Source: an uncultured Methanobrevibacter sp.
GTDB lineage: Archaea; Methanobacteriota; Methanobacteria; Methanobacteriales; Methanobacteriaceae
Reading direction: 5' to 3'
DNA: 22,504 bases
Assembly (NCBI RefSeq): GCF_937906425.1
Contig: NZ_CALCYR010000263.1
Location: forward strand, 1-22,504
The position numbers and the translations under genes are program-made. This document shows, piece by piece, positions 7,812 to 14,135 of this stretch (position 1 is the stretch's first letter; every line of letters starts with the position of its first letter). A model generated the notes under the pieces. That model worked only from the letters and a program-made list of their open reading frames with translations, was not told where the DNA came from and searched no databases.

Positions 7812-7883
7812 GTTCAATCCTCTAAGTATGCTAATTATGGAGTGCTTTCATGAGTGAATTGACTTAGAGGATATTTTTATGAA
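7812..7883 (+). promoter_or_regulatory. hairpin masking the ribosome binding site and start of the micro-ORF
   Basis: ATCCTCTAAGT (7817-7827) is the exact reverse complement of ACTTAGAGGAT (7862-7872), which contains the GAGGAT ribosome binding site. Just outside, GTTCA (7812-7816) is the exact reverse complement of TGAAC (7879-7883 carries ATGAAC), which overlaps the ATG. In the folded RNA both the Shine-Dalgarno site and the start codon would be paired, with a 34-base loop between the arms. A T tract (7885-7893) follows. This could be a translational switch or leader. Alternatively it is a short non-coding RNA of about 75 bases ended by that T tract. The pairing is seen directly; the regulation is inferred. 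Confidence 0.4.
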
Positions 7884-7950
7884 CTCTTTTTTTATTGCAT
7901 TAGCAATTATATATTTGTTATTTTCTTATATAAAAAGCTTTCATAAGTAA
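7879..7950 (+). CDS. candidate 23-residue hydrophobic microprotein
   Basis: An ATG at 7879 is preceded by GAGGAT (7867-7872) at six bases and opens 23 codons ending in TAA. The peptide begins MNSFF, has an unbroken hydrophobic stretch (about residues 4-18, IALAIIYLLFSYI) and ends in KSFHK. That is the usual look of a tiny single-pass membrane protein, N-terminus out and positive C-terminus in. No homologue is known to me. The stop codon lies inside a palindrome AAGTAATACTT (7945-7955). The upstream hairpin would cover the ribosome binding site and the ATG. In T-rich DNA a chance hydrophobic frame is likely because TTN and ATN codons encode hydrophobic residues, so the binding site with its complementary arm is the real argument. 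Confidence 0.3.
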   Translation: MNSFFIALAIIYLLFSYIKSFHK

Positions 7951-7955
7951 TACTT
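7945..7955. repeat. palindromic motif AAGTAWTACTT, copy 2
   Basis: AAGTAATACTT, followed by TTTTG, overlaps the stop codon of the candidate microprotein. It has the same core as the copies at 7690 and 8143, and half-sites (AGTATT) occur at 7969 and 8052. Confidence 0.4.
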
Positions 7956-8137
7956 TTTTGAGATTGTTAGTATTTTTTAGAACTATTAAAAATATTCTTA
8001 TTTCATATTAATTTGCTTATAAATTTATTATCTGTGAAATTATAAAGTTCATAGTATTATTTTCAATTTTAACTAACAATCAGTTATTTATCACATAATT
8101 CTATACATAAATTTTAGTTTTCTTTTTATGAATTTTT

Positions 8138-8153
8138 TAAAAAAGTAATACTA
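8138..8153. repeat. palindromic motif, copy 3, inverted partner of copy 1
   Basis: TAAAAAAGTAATACT (8138-8152) is the exact 15-base reverse complement of 7691-7705. The symmetry is broken at the last base (AAGTAATACTA). No flanking target-site duplication is visible, which argues against a transposon end. Confidence 0.4.
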
Positions 8154-8397
8154 CTTTAAAAACAGTTTTTAAGGGTTTAAATTTAGTTTTGTCTTCTTTC
8201 TGTTCTTTAATTTATAATATTTTTTAAAATTTTATTTGATTTTATTAATGTGTTTATATTATAAATGGTATATTTATTAGCTAAAAAAAGTAGATTTATT
8301 TTAAACAAAGAGTTTATTTTTTAAAGATATATTGAATAAAAAGGTTTATGTATGGTTTTTGAAAAATTTTTTTTTAAAAAAATTAATATAAATGATT

Positions 8398-9045
8398 TTA
8401 AAAAGATTTTTCAACAAGAAATGCGATATGGTCTTTTTCATAAGGCTCTAATTTGATTTTTTCAAGAATGGAATAACCATTAGCTTTTATTTTTTTCTCC
8501 TCTTCCTTGAAGATTTTTTTAGGTTTTTGAATAACGTCAATGCTTCTTGCTTTTATTGTAATTAGGCCTTGGCCATCTTCTTTTAGGAATAAGTCCATAT
8601 TTTTCATGAACAATTCGCTTTGTTTTTCCTGAGCAACGTCACAATAGACTAAATCCACTTTTTCAACCTTGTTTAAATAATATTTTGGTTTGGTTGCATC
8701 AGCAAGTAATGGTGCAATGTTTTTTCTCTTTTGACTGAGTCTCACCAATTTCTTCATGCTGACAGGTGAAAATTCCACTGCATAGATTAGTCCATCATAT
8801 GCAATGTCTGAAATGTGTGAAACTGTTGTTCCTGTAGATGCGCCTAAATATAATATTTTTGAATTATTCTCTATCTTTAAGTCATAAAGCCCGTTTAAAA
8901 GTGCAGCTGCCAATTTTGATCTTCTTGGATTCCATAATCTGTATTCAGTCCCCTCCTCTTCCTGAATCAGCTTTTCATCATAGACCTTAATTCCAGGATT
9001 AAGATTTTTGGTAGCTATGTTTCCATCCTTTTGAAAAATTTCCAT
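8398..9045 (-). CDS. flpA: fibrillarin-like rRNA/tRNA 2'-O-methyltransferase
   Basis: This is the methyltransferase of the box C/D ribonucleoprotein. It uses S-adenosylmethionine to methylate ribose 2'-OH in rRNA (and some tRNA) at sites chosen by a guide RNA. The 215 residues follow archaeal fibrillarin. A short N-terminal domain ends in TEYRLWNPRRSKLAAALL (33-50), the SAM-binding loop is YLGASTGTTVSHISD at 66-80, acidic strand AVEFSP is at 89-94, DATKP at 116-120, and DLVYCDVAQ at 131-139 near the catalytic aspartate. It is slightly shorter than the 230-residue Methanocaldococcus form. A Shine-Dalgarno-like AGGAATGG precedes the ATG. It lies downstream of nop5 on the same strand, the usual order of these partners, so the two are probably cotranscribed. 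Confidence 0.96.
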   Translation of the reverse strand: MEIFQKDGNIATKNLNPGIKVYDEKLIQEEEGTEYRLWNPRRSKLAAALLNGLYDLKIENNSKILYLGASTGTTVSHISDIAYDGLIYAVEFSPVSMKKLVRLSQKRKNIAPLLADATKPKYYLNKVEKVDLVYCDVAQEKQSELFMKNMDLFLKEDGQGLITIKARSIDVIQKPKKIFKEEEKKIKANGYSILEKIKLEPYEKDHIAFLVEKSF

Positions 9046-9215
9046 TTAAACCATTCCTTTCTTATTTTAACCCTTTTTTCATTAGTTTCTTCACGGTTCT
9101 AAATTCTTAGTTTAACCCTTTTTTCATTAGTTTCTTCACGGTTCTAAATTCTTATTTTATAAGCCTTTTTCATTTAATTTATTAAGTCCTAAATTTCTAT
9201 TCCTAATCTGTAAGA
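9046..9215. repeat. 45-base tandem duplication between nop5 and flpA
   Basis: Bases 9061-9105 and 9106-9150 are near-perfect copies of a 45-base unit (CTTATTTTAACCCTTTTTTC... through CACGGTTCTAAATT, one base different at the fifth position). A third copy starts at 9151 and breaks off after ten bases. In the minus-strand transcript the unit reads GTGAAGAAACTAATGA, which only loosely resembles a box C (RUGAUGA). No box D (CUGA) is present, so it is not a guide RNA. It sits between two genes of one probable operon. Confidence 0.7.
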
Positions 9216-10445
9216 TTATTTCCTTTTCTTTCTCTTTTTATTTTTCTTGTTTTTCTTGTTTCCCTTATATTTCTTGGATTTTCCCTTCTGTTTTATTTCC
9301 TTTTCTAGAGCCTTTTCATTTTTTCTTTTTCTTGTGGTTTTTTTAGGGAATGGATTTTCTTTTTCTATTTCCTCTACCTTTTTCAGATAGTCTTCAGCAA
9401 TTTTAGGATCGTATTCTCCACTAAAAACGTCTTTTCTAACGGCAAAGGTAATTTTCAATGCAAGATTTCTTGCTATCTTTCCTCTGTTCCACCAGCTTGC
9501 GCCTCTAACGCTTGGGTGTTGGAAAATAAGCCCGTGTTTTGGCGGTCTTTCTCCAGTTTTCAAATGTCTGAAGACTGCCTTTTCAGCACCCATGATTTGG
9601 ACAGTACTTGCAGGATATGTTGCCAATCTTTTTATGCTTCCAATATGGGCTATCAATTTAGCACCTAATGTAGCCCCCAATAGGTCTCTAAGGTTTGGAG
9701 CAATGCTTTCCATTTTATTGTCAATATAGATTTCCAATTCCTTTCTTGAATTTTGAAGTGAGTGGATTGATTTTGCAAAGCTTTTAAGCATTATCAAGTC
9801 TTCCTCTTTAATGTCTGCACCGCTGCTGTATTCAATATCTTCGCCGATTATGTTTTGATGGTTTTCAATGATGTCTTCTCGGTTTTCACTTTCAGCAATA
9901 AGTTTAATATAACTCTCATTGTTTGAGATTGTATCCATTTCAGGGAAGTAAATTGTGTACCAATCACGGATACGTTCAACCATTTTGCTTATTGACTCGT
10001 CTATGTCATCTACAGAATTGATTGCCTGAATGAGCAATTTGTCCTCTTCCTGTGAGGATTCCTTAATTTTTAGGATAGCCAAGTCTTCGTAGTATTTGCT
10101 GATGTCCTCATCCTCATCTAAAAATCCTATCTTATCCAGGATTTCATCAAGGTTTTGCCTTAAATGTTCTCCACCCTTATTTGGGCTTTTAATGATGATT
10201 TTTTCATAATTGTCCAATTCATTATATTGTGATCTTCTTTTTGTTGTTTCGATAAAGATTGAATCATCCTCATTTAGTTTCAAATCATCAATCAACTCGA
10301 TTTCCTCATCACAAATTTCATCTTTTTCAATTTTAAGAAGATTTAAGCCAATATTTTCCTTATCAAATAGTTTATAGTTGACTATTTCAAGACCTTCATC
10401 AAAAGCAAAAAATCCTGCAATAGATTGTGTTATATAATATTCCAT
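9216..10445 (-). CDS. nop5: Nop5 (Nop56/58-like) box C/D RNP core protein
   Basis: Nop5 bridges the guide RNA-L7Ae complex and fibrillarin in the 2'-O-methylation RNP. The 409 residues show the family order. The N-terminal fibrillarin-binding domain (1-110) is followed by a coiled-coil dimerisation region (about 112-245). The NOP domain (248-345) holds the hallmark motifs LGATLGAKLIAHIGS (256-270), GAEKAVFRHLKTG (286-298), PKHGLIFQHP (302-311) and the SWWNRGKIARNLA stretch (317-329). The tail from 360 is almost all Lys, Glu, Arg and Asn (KKNKKNKKRKKRK), as in other Nop5 and Nop56 proteins, and is probably flexible and RNA-binding. No Shine-Dalgarno site precedes the ATG; a TATA-like box is centred about 27 bases upstream, so the mRNA may be leaderless. 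flpA follows. Confidence 0.96.
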   Translation of the reverse strand: MEYYITQSIAGFFAFDEGLEIVNYKLFDKENIGLNLLKIEKDEICDEEIELIDDLKLNEDDSIFIETTKRRSQYNELDNYEKIIIKSPNKGGEHLRQNLDEILDKIGFLDEDEDISKYYEDLAILKIKESSQEEDKLLIQAINSVDDIDESISKMVERIRDWYTIYFPEMDTISNNESYIKLIAESENREDIIENHQNIIGEDIEYSSGADIKEEDLIMLKSFAKSIHSLQNSRKELEIYIDNKMESIAPNLRDLLGATLGAKLIAHIGSIKRLATYPASTVQIMGAEKAVFRHLKTGERPPKHGLIFQHPSVRGASWWNRGKIARNLALKITFAVRKDVFSGEYDPKIAEDYLKKVEEIEKENPFPKKTTRKRKNEKALEKEIKQKGKSKKYKGNKKNKKNKKRKKRK

Positions 10446-10467
10446 AATTTAATTTTAATTTTTATTT

Positions 10468-10476
10468 TTAATATAG
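10468..10476 (-). promoter_or_regulatory. TATA box for a likely leaderless nop5 mRNA
   Basis: On the minus strand TATATTAAA, preceded by AAAAC, is centred about 27 bases before the nop5 ATG at 10445. With normal archaeal spacing the transcript would start at or within a few bases of the ATG, which agrees with the lack of any G-rich ribosome binding site there. Confidence 0.45.
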
Positions 10477-10698
10477 TTTTATTTTGTTTTTTGAATTAGT
10501 CTGATTTTTTGGTTTTATTTTATTTTTTATTTTTTTATTTTTTATTTTGTTCTGTTTTTTGTAGGGTTTTATTTTTTTTATTTTTTATTTTGTTCTGTTT
10601 TTTGTAGGGTTTTATTTTTTTTTTTTATTTTCATTGGTTTTATTTTAGTATTGTTTTGTCTGAGTTTTAATAAAAATCAAATATTATATAACATATGT

Positions 10699-10708
10699 TT
10701 TATATAAA
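10699..10708 (+). promoter_or_regulatory. TATA box of pyrD
   Basis: TTTATATAAA matches the methanogen TATA box. Transcription would begin near 10730, giving a leader of about 60 bases with GGAGGTTA at 10781-10788 before the ATG at 10792. Confidence 0.5.
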
Positions 10709-10791
10709 TTAAATTAGTATAAAATTAAAAATATTTTTTCAATTTTTAAGTTTTATAAGTTAGATATTATTTAATTTATTGGAGGTTAATA

Positions 10792-11697
10792 ATGTTAAAA
10801 ACTAATTTATGTGGGATTAGGTTGAAAAACCCATTGATGCTTGCTGCAGGGGTTTTAGGAAGTCATGCTTCCTCATTAAACTGGATTTTAGATTCTGGTG
10901 CAGGGTCTGTAGTTTCCAAATCATTTTCCAAGGAGCCAAATGAGGGATATAAAAATCCAACTACTGTAGCTGTTGAAGGAGGAATAATAAATGCAATTGG
11001 TCTTTCAAGCCCTGGCGTTGATGCATTTATAGAGGAATTGGAGGCTGTCCAACGTCATAAGGGAAGATCCATAGCTTCAATTTATGGAGCAACTCCTGAT
11101 GAGTTTTCATATGTTGCAGGAAAGGTTGAAAAGCTTGTTGACATGATTGAATTGAATGTTTCCTGTCCTCATGCAATGGAAGGTTATGGGGCTTCAATCG
11201 GTCAAAATCCTGATTTAACACGTGAATTCGTTAAGGCAGTAAAGGATACTGTTGATGTTCCGGTTCTTGCTAAATTAACTCCAAATGTAACTAATATTTC
11301 AGAAATAGCTATTGCTGCTGAAGAGGGGGGAGCTGATGGATTGACATTAATAAACTCATTAGGCCCTGGAATGAAAATTGATATTGTAACAGGAAATCCA
11401 ATATTGTCAAATAAGTTTGGTGGTATGAGTGGTCCTGCAATTAAGCCAATAGCTATTCGTTGTGTTTATGATGCCTTTGAGGCAACTGACATTCCAATTG
11501 TTGGTGTTGGGGGAATACGTAATTATTCTGATGTTGTGGAGTTTTTATATGCTGGTGCAAGTGCAGTTCAAATAGGCACTTCAATTATGTATGAAGGTCC
11601 TGAAATCTTTGGAAGAATCAACTCAGATTTGGAAAACTTTTTGGAAGACAGTGAATTTAATTCTATTGAAGAAATGGTGGGATATGCACATAAATAG
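10792..11697 (+). CDS. pyrD: dihydroorotate dehydrogenase, catalytic subunit (class 1B)
   Basis: This FMN enzyme oxidises dihydroorotate to orotate in pyrimidine synthesis. The 301-residue product has the class 1B features: FMN-barrel start with NPLMLAAGVLGS (13-24), K43 in VVSKSF, the NAIGLSSPG loop (67-75), catalytic base Cys125 in ELNVSCPH (the class 1 cysteine, not the serine of class 2), LAKLTPN (159-165), the NSLGPGMKID loop (188-197) and phosphate-binding GVGGIRNYSD (238-247). A strong GGAGGTTA and a TATA box mark the start. The electron-transfer partner pyrK follows on the same strand, 144 bases after the stop, so the pair should form the heterotetramer that passes electrons to NAD. 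The gap is longer than in many genomes and may hold its own promoter. Confidence 0.97.
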   Translation: MLKTNLCGIRLKNPLMLAAGVLGSHASSLNWILDSGAGSVVSKSFSKEPNEGYKNPTTVAVEGGIINAIGLSSPGVDAFIEELEAVQRHKGRSIASIYGATPDEFSYVAGKVEKLVDMIELNVSCPHAMEGYGASIGQNPDLTREFVKAVKDTVDVPVLAKLTPNVTNISEIAIAAEEGGADGLTLINSLGPGMKIDIVTGNPILSNKFGGMSGPAIKPIAIRCVYDAFEATDIPIVGVGGIRNYSDVVEFLYAGASAVQIGTSIMYEGPEIFGRINSDLENFLEDSEFNSIEEMVGYAHK

Positions 11698-11841
11698 TAT
11701 GTTGTTTGTTTAAACCTTTTTAGGTAGTTATTTAATCTTTAGGGTATTATTTAAACCTTTAGGGAATTATTTAACCTTTTATTAAAAAAAGTTCTGATGT
11801 TAATTGTGCATAAAATTATTATATTGATTTTTGGTGATAAA
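11698..11841. repeat. short triple repeat between pyrD and pyrK
   Basis: Three degenerate units of 19-20 bases (TTAGGTAGTTATTTAA, TTAGGGTATTATTTAAA, TTAGGGAATTATTTAA) lie at about 11719-11776. GGTGAT at 11834-11839 is the ribosome binding site used for pyrK. Confidence 0.5.
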
Positions 11842-12654
11842 ATGAATGTACCTCAAGTTTTAGAGATTAAAAGAATTGTTGAAGAAACCCCTTCAATAAA
11901 GACTTTTATTTTTGATTGGACTATGATAGGTGAGAATATTCCAGAACCTGGTCAGTTTGTAATGGTTTGGAATTTTGAGGATGAAAAGCCTATGTCCATT
12001 TCATATATTGATATTCCTGCTGGAGAATTAGGTATTACAGTTAAAAATGTAGGAGAATTTACTGAAAACTTACACACTCTTGAAGTTGGAGATAAATTAG
12101 GTCTTAGAGGGCCTTATGGAAATGGTTTTGATACTGATTTAGATAATATGAGGGTCTTGGCTATTGGGGGTGGAGTTGGAATGGCTCCTATAGCTTCATT
12201 TGCTGAAAAGGCCTTAAAAAATAAGGCAAAAGTTGATGTAGTTTGCGCTGCTCAAACCAAGGCTGAACTTTTGTTTGACACTCGTTTAAAAGAGGCTGGC
12301 GCTACAGTTTATACCTGTACTGATGATGGATCATGTGGTTATAAAGGTTTTGCAACCCAAAGGGCTTTTGAGCTTATTGCAAATAAGGAATACGATTGGG
12401 CAGTTGTCTGCGGTCCTGAAGTCATGATGAGACCACTTTATGGAACTCTTGAATCAAACATGATTGACGGAGAATATTCCATGGAACGTTATATGAAATG
12501 TGCAATTGGTGTTTGCGGCCAATGCTGTGTTGACAATACCGGTTGGAGAATCTGTGCAGAAGGTCCTGTCTTCTCATCAGATCAGATGTCTCAAATCGAA
12601 GAGTTTGGAGAGTATCATAGGACTGCTTCAGGCCTAAAAGTTTATTATAGGTAG
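11842..12654 (+). CDS. pyrK: dihydroorotate dehydrogenase electron-transfer subunit
   Basis: PyrK carries FAD and a [2Fe-2S] cluster and moves electrons from the FMN of PyrD to NAD. From the ATG at 11842 the protein has 270 residues: an FAD-binding barrel with PGQFVMVW (36-43) and KPMSISYI (49-56, where many relatives have RPFSIS); the NAD-binding domain with AIGGGVGMAP (107-116) and VVCGPEVMM (188-196); and the cluster-binding cysteines at 220, 225, 228 and 238 in KCAIGVCGQCCVDNTGWRIC. An extra adjacent Cys229 is present. The longer frame starting at 11797 adds 15 hydrophobic residues not typical of the family and without a ribosome binding site, so 11842 is preferred (GGTGAT just upstream). 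Confidence 0.95.
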   Translation: MNVPQVLEIKRIVEETPSIKTFIFDWTMIGENIPEPGQFVMVWNFEDEKPMSISYIDIPAGELGITVKNVGEFTENLHTLEVGDKLGLRGPYGNGFDTDLDNMRVLAIGGGVGMAPIASFAEKALKNKAKVDVVCAAQTKAELLFDTRLKEAGATVYTCTDDGSCGYKGFATQRAFELIANKEYDWAVVCGPEVMMRPLYGTLESNMIDGEYSMERYMKCAIGVCGQCCVDNTGWRICAEGPVFSSDQMSQIEEFGEYHRTASGLKVYYR

Positions 12655-12868
12655 TTAAATTATAATTTAAGAAAATTATTGGATTGGATAATTTATTTAT
12701 TTAATTTTTTATGTTTATGTGGAAATTTATTGGATTGGATAATTTATTTATTTAATTTTTTATGTTTATGCGGAAATTTATTGGATTGGATAATTTTAAA
12801 TGGGATTAAAGCAAATTAATTTTACTAAATATAAAAGAACTTAATTGTTTTATTTAAAGGTAGATAGA
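12655..12868. repeat. 51-base tandem repeat, about 2.4 copies
   Basis: A 51-base unit starting TTATTGGATTGGATAATTTA begins at about 12677, 12728 and 12779; the third copy stops after about 20 bases. The two full copies differ by only a few bases (for example T/C at 12720 and 12771). It lies upstream of the permease gene. TAAATATAAAA at 12826-12836 is a possible TATA box. Confidence 0.75.
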
Positions 12869-14068
12869 ATGTTTGATTTAAGAGAAAATAAATATGGAAT
12901 TCATATAATAATCATAATTGCCTTATTGATTATTTCATTTTTTACTATTGCTCCAGTTTTAAACATGATTTTGCTTGGTGCAATGTTTGCATATGGTCTT
13001 AGGCCGATTGCTCAAAAAATCCAATCTAAAATTAAATTTGAATCAATTTCTATCTTTATAGCAATGTTTGTTGTATTAATTCCATTGATACTCCTATTCG
13101 GATATGTCTTTTGGGAATTGGCTAATTTTGCCACAATGTTTTTAAGTTCAAGCAATATGGTTATTGGGCCTGACTTAAGTCTTGGAGATGCAATTAATTC
13201 ACTTGTTCTAAGTTTGCCTCCAGATGTTCAGAATTTCATAAGCCCTTATCTTCAGTCAATTATTGATTCAATTCATGGTCTTTTATCATCAACATCAAAT
13301 TATCTTGTAAGTATGATTAAAAGCTTTTCAGACATTCTTTTACAATTGTTTGTATTGATTTGTTCCATATTTTACTTTACAAGAGATGGGGATCATGTAT
13401 GGGAATATGTTTTTGCATTCATTCCAGATGAACATAAACCTTTCTTTGATAAGACCTTTGGAGAAGTGGCTGATGTATTGAAAAGCATTTTCTACGGTCA
13501 CTTTTTAACCGCTGTCATTATTGGTGTAATGGGAGGAGTAGGTTATTTCTTACTGGGATATAAATTTGCCCTATTCCTTGGAATCGTTATTGGAATATTC
13601 CAGTTAATCCCTATTTTTGGTCCATGGATTGTTTATTGGGCATTGGCAATTTATGATGTTTTCATTACTGGAAATGTATTAAGGGCCGTATTGGCAGTTT
13701 TATGGGGATTCGTACTTAGTTTAAGTGATATGTACACTCGCCCATTCCTTGCAGGAAGATATTCGGACATTCCTTCTTTAATCTTTTTAGTTGGATTTAT
13801 GGCAGGACCATTGGTCTTTGGAATTGTAGGATTTATTTTAGGGCCATTGTTTTTAGGAATAACTTATGCGGTAATTAAGTCTTTAAAAGAGGAATTAGAT
13901 TCTGATAGGGAAAATAAGGAAAAGGATTTAAGTTCTGATGAAAAGGATTTAGATTCTGTTGTAGATGATAATTCTGTAGATGAAAAGGATTTAGATTCTG
14001 TTGTAGATGATAATTCTCTAGATGAAAAGGATTTAGCTCCTGTTGCTAATGAAACTATGGAAAAATGA
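12869..14068 (+). CDS. AI-2E-family transporter (PerM/YdiK type) with acidic repeat tail
   Basis: The 399-residue protein has about eight membrane helices: two near 11-45, one at 60-85, one at 150-170, then a hydrophobic C-terminal half (208-340) that contains the family motifs: DVLKSIFYGH (202-211), GVGYFLLGYKFALFLGI (223-239), LIPIFGPW (246-253) and RPFLAGR (291-297). Family members export small molecules; the autoinducer-2 label is historical and is not evidence for quorum sensing here. The last 55 residues are an acidic tail of 14-residue repeats (DEKDLDSVVDDNS at 357 and 371, partial at 385), coded by a 42-base tandem repeat at 13937-14030. The tail is probably cytoplasmic. The TTG-led frame from 12845 is longer, but the ATG at 12869 follows AAAGG (12856-12860) and is preferred. 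Confidence 0.9.
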   Translation: MFDLRENKYGIHIIIIIALLIISFFTIAPVLNMILLGAMFAYGLRPIAQKIQSKIKFESISIFIAMFVVLIPLILLFGYVFWELANFATMFLSSSNMVIGPDLSLGDAINSLVLSLPPDVQNFISPYLQSIIDSIHGLLSSTSNYLVSMIKSFSDILLQLFVLICSIFYFTRDGDHVWEYVFAFIPDEHKPFFDKTFGEVADVLKSIFYGHFLTAVIIGVMGGVGYFLLGYKFALFLGIVIGIFQLIPIFGPWIVYWALAIYDVFITGNVLRAVLAVLWGFVLSLSDMYTRPFLAGRYSDIPSLIFLVGFMAGPLVFGIVGFILGPLFLGITYAVIKSLKEELDSDRENKEKDLSSDEKDLDSVVDDNSVDEKDLDSVVDDNSLDEKDLAPVANETMEK

Positions 14069-14135
14069 TTTAAATTTTATATTTTTATTTTAAAATTAAA
14101 ATAATGAATTGTTAATTATTATTTGGGGTTATAAA

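Larger units (their letters stand above)
7322..8397. other. 1.08-kb gap with candidate small RNA/micro-gene and palindromes
   Basis: This is the longest stretch without a conventional gene. Its first part is T-rich (terminator tracts at 7365-7500). A hairpin lies at 7594-7624 (TATGCTA with TAGCATG, plus TTTCA with TGAAA and a three-base bulge). Palindromes AAGTAWTACTT lie at 7690 and 7945, with a third, one base imperfect, at 8143. A 23-codon frame with a good ribosome binding site is at 7879-7950, and an upstream arm can pair with that site. From 8160 to 8397 only A+T-rich sequence is seen, including a palindromic A/T run at 8366-8382 that may serve as terminator for the minus-strand flpA. 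No tRNA, CRISPR or box C/D element is evident. Confidence 0.6.
10446..10791. repeat. divergent promoter region of nop5 and pyrD with a 43-base duplication
   Basis: This region lies between divergent genes and must hold both promoters. A 43-base unit containing GTTCTGTTTTTTGTAGGG is duplicated in tandem (GTTCTG at 10549 and 10592; about 10531-10616). It is followed by a T tract. No gene is seen. Confidence 0.6.

Noticed and set aside
7812..7820. GTTCAATCC matches the tRNA T-loop consensus GTTCRANYC.
   Set aside because: No T stem, anticodon arm or acceptor stem can be drawn around it on either strand; it is the outer arm of the hairpin that masks the micro-ORF start.
7691..8152. A 462-base miniature transposon with 15-base terminal inverted repeats.
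   Set aside because: No flanking target-site duplication, a further internal copy of the motif, and the motif is itself a palindrome, so inverted copies arise automatically. Kept only as an alternative.
9061..9160. Repeat units between nop5 and flpA as box C/D guide RNAs.
   Set aside because: The nearest match to box C is poor (GTGAAGA) and there is no box D (CTGA) in the unit.
12677..12797. The 51-base repeats as a CRISPR array.
   Set aside because: Copies are directly adjacent with no unique spacers, and there are only about 2.4 of them.
12869..14068. A quorum-sensing autoinducer-2 exporter.
   Set aside because: The family name is historical; nothing in the window (for example luxS) supports autoinducer-2 metabolism.
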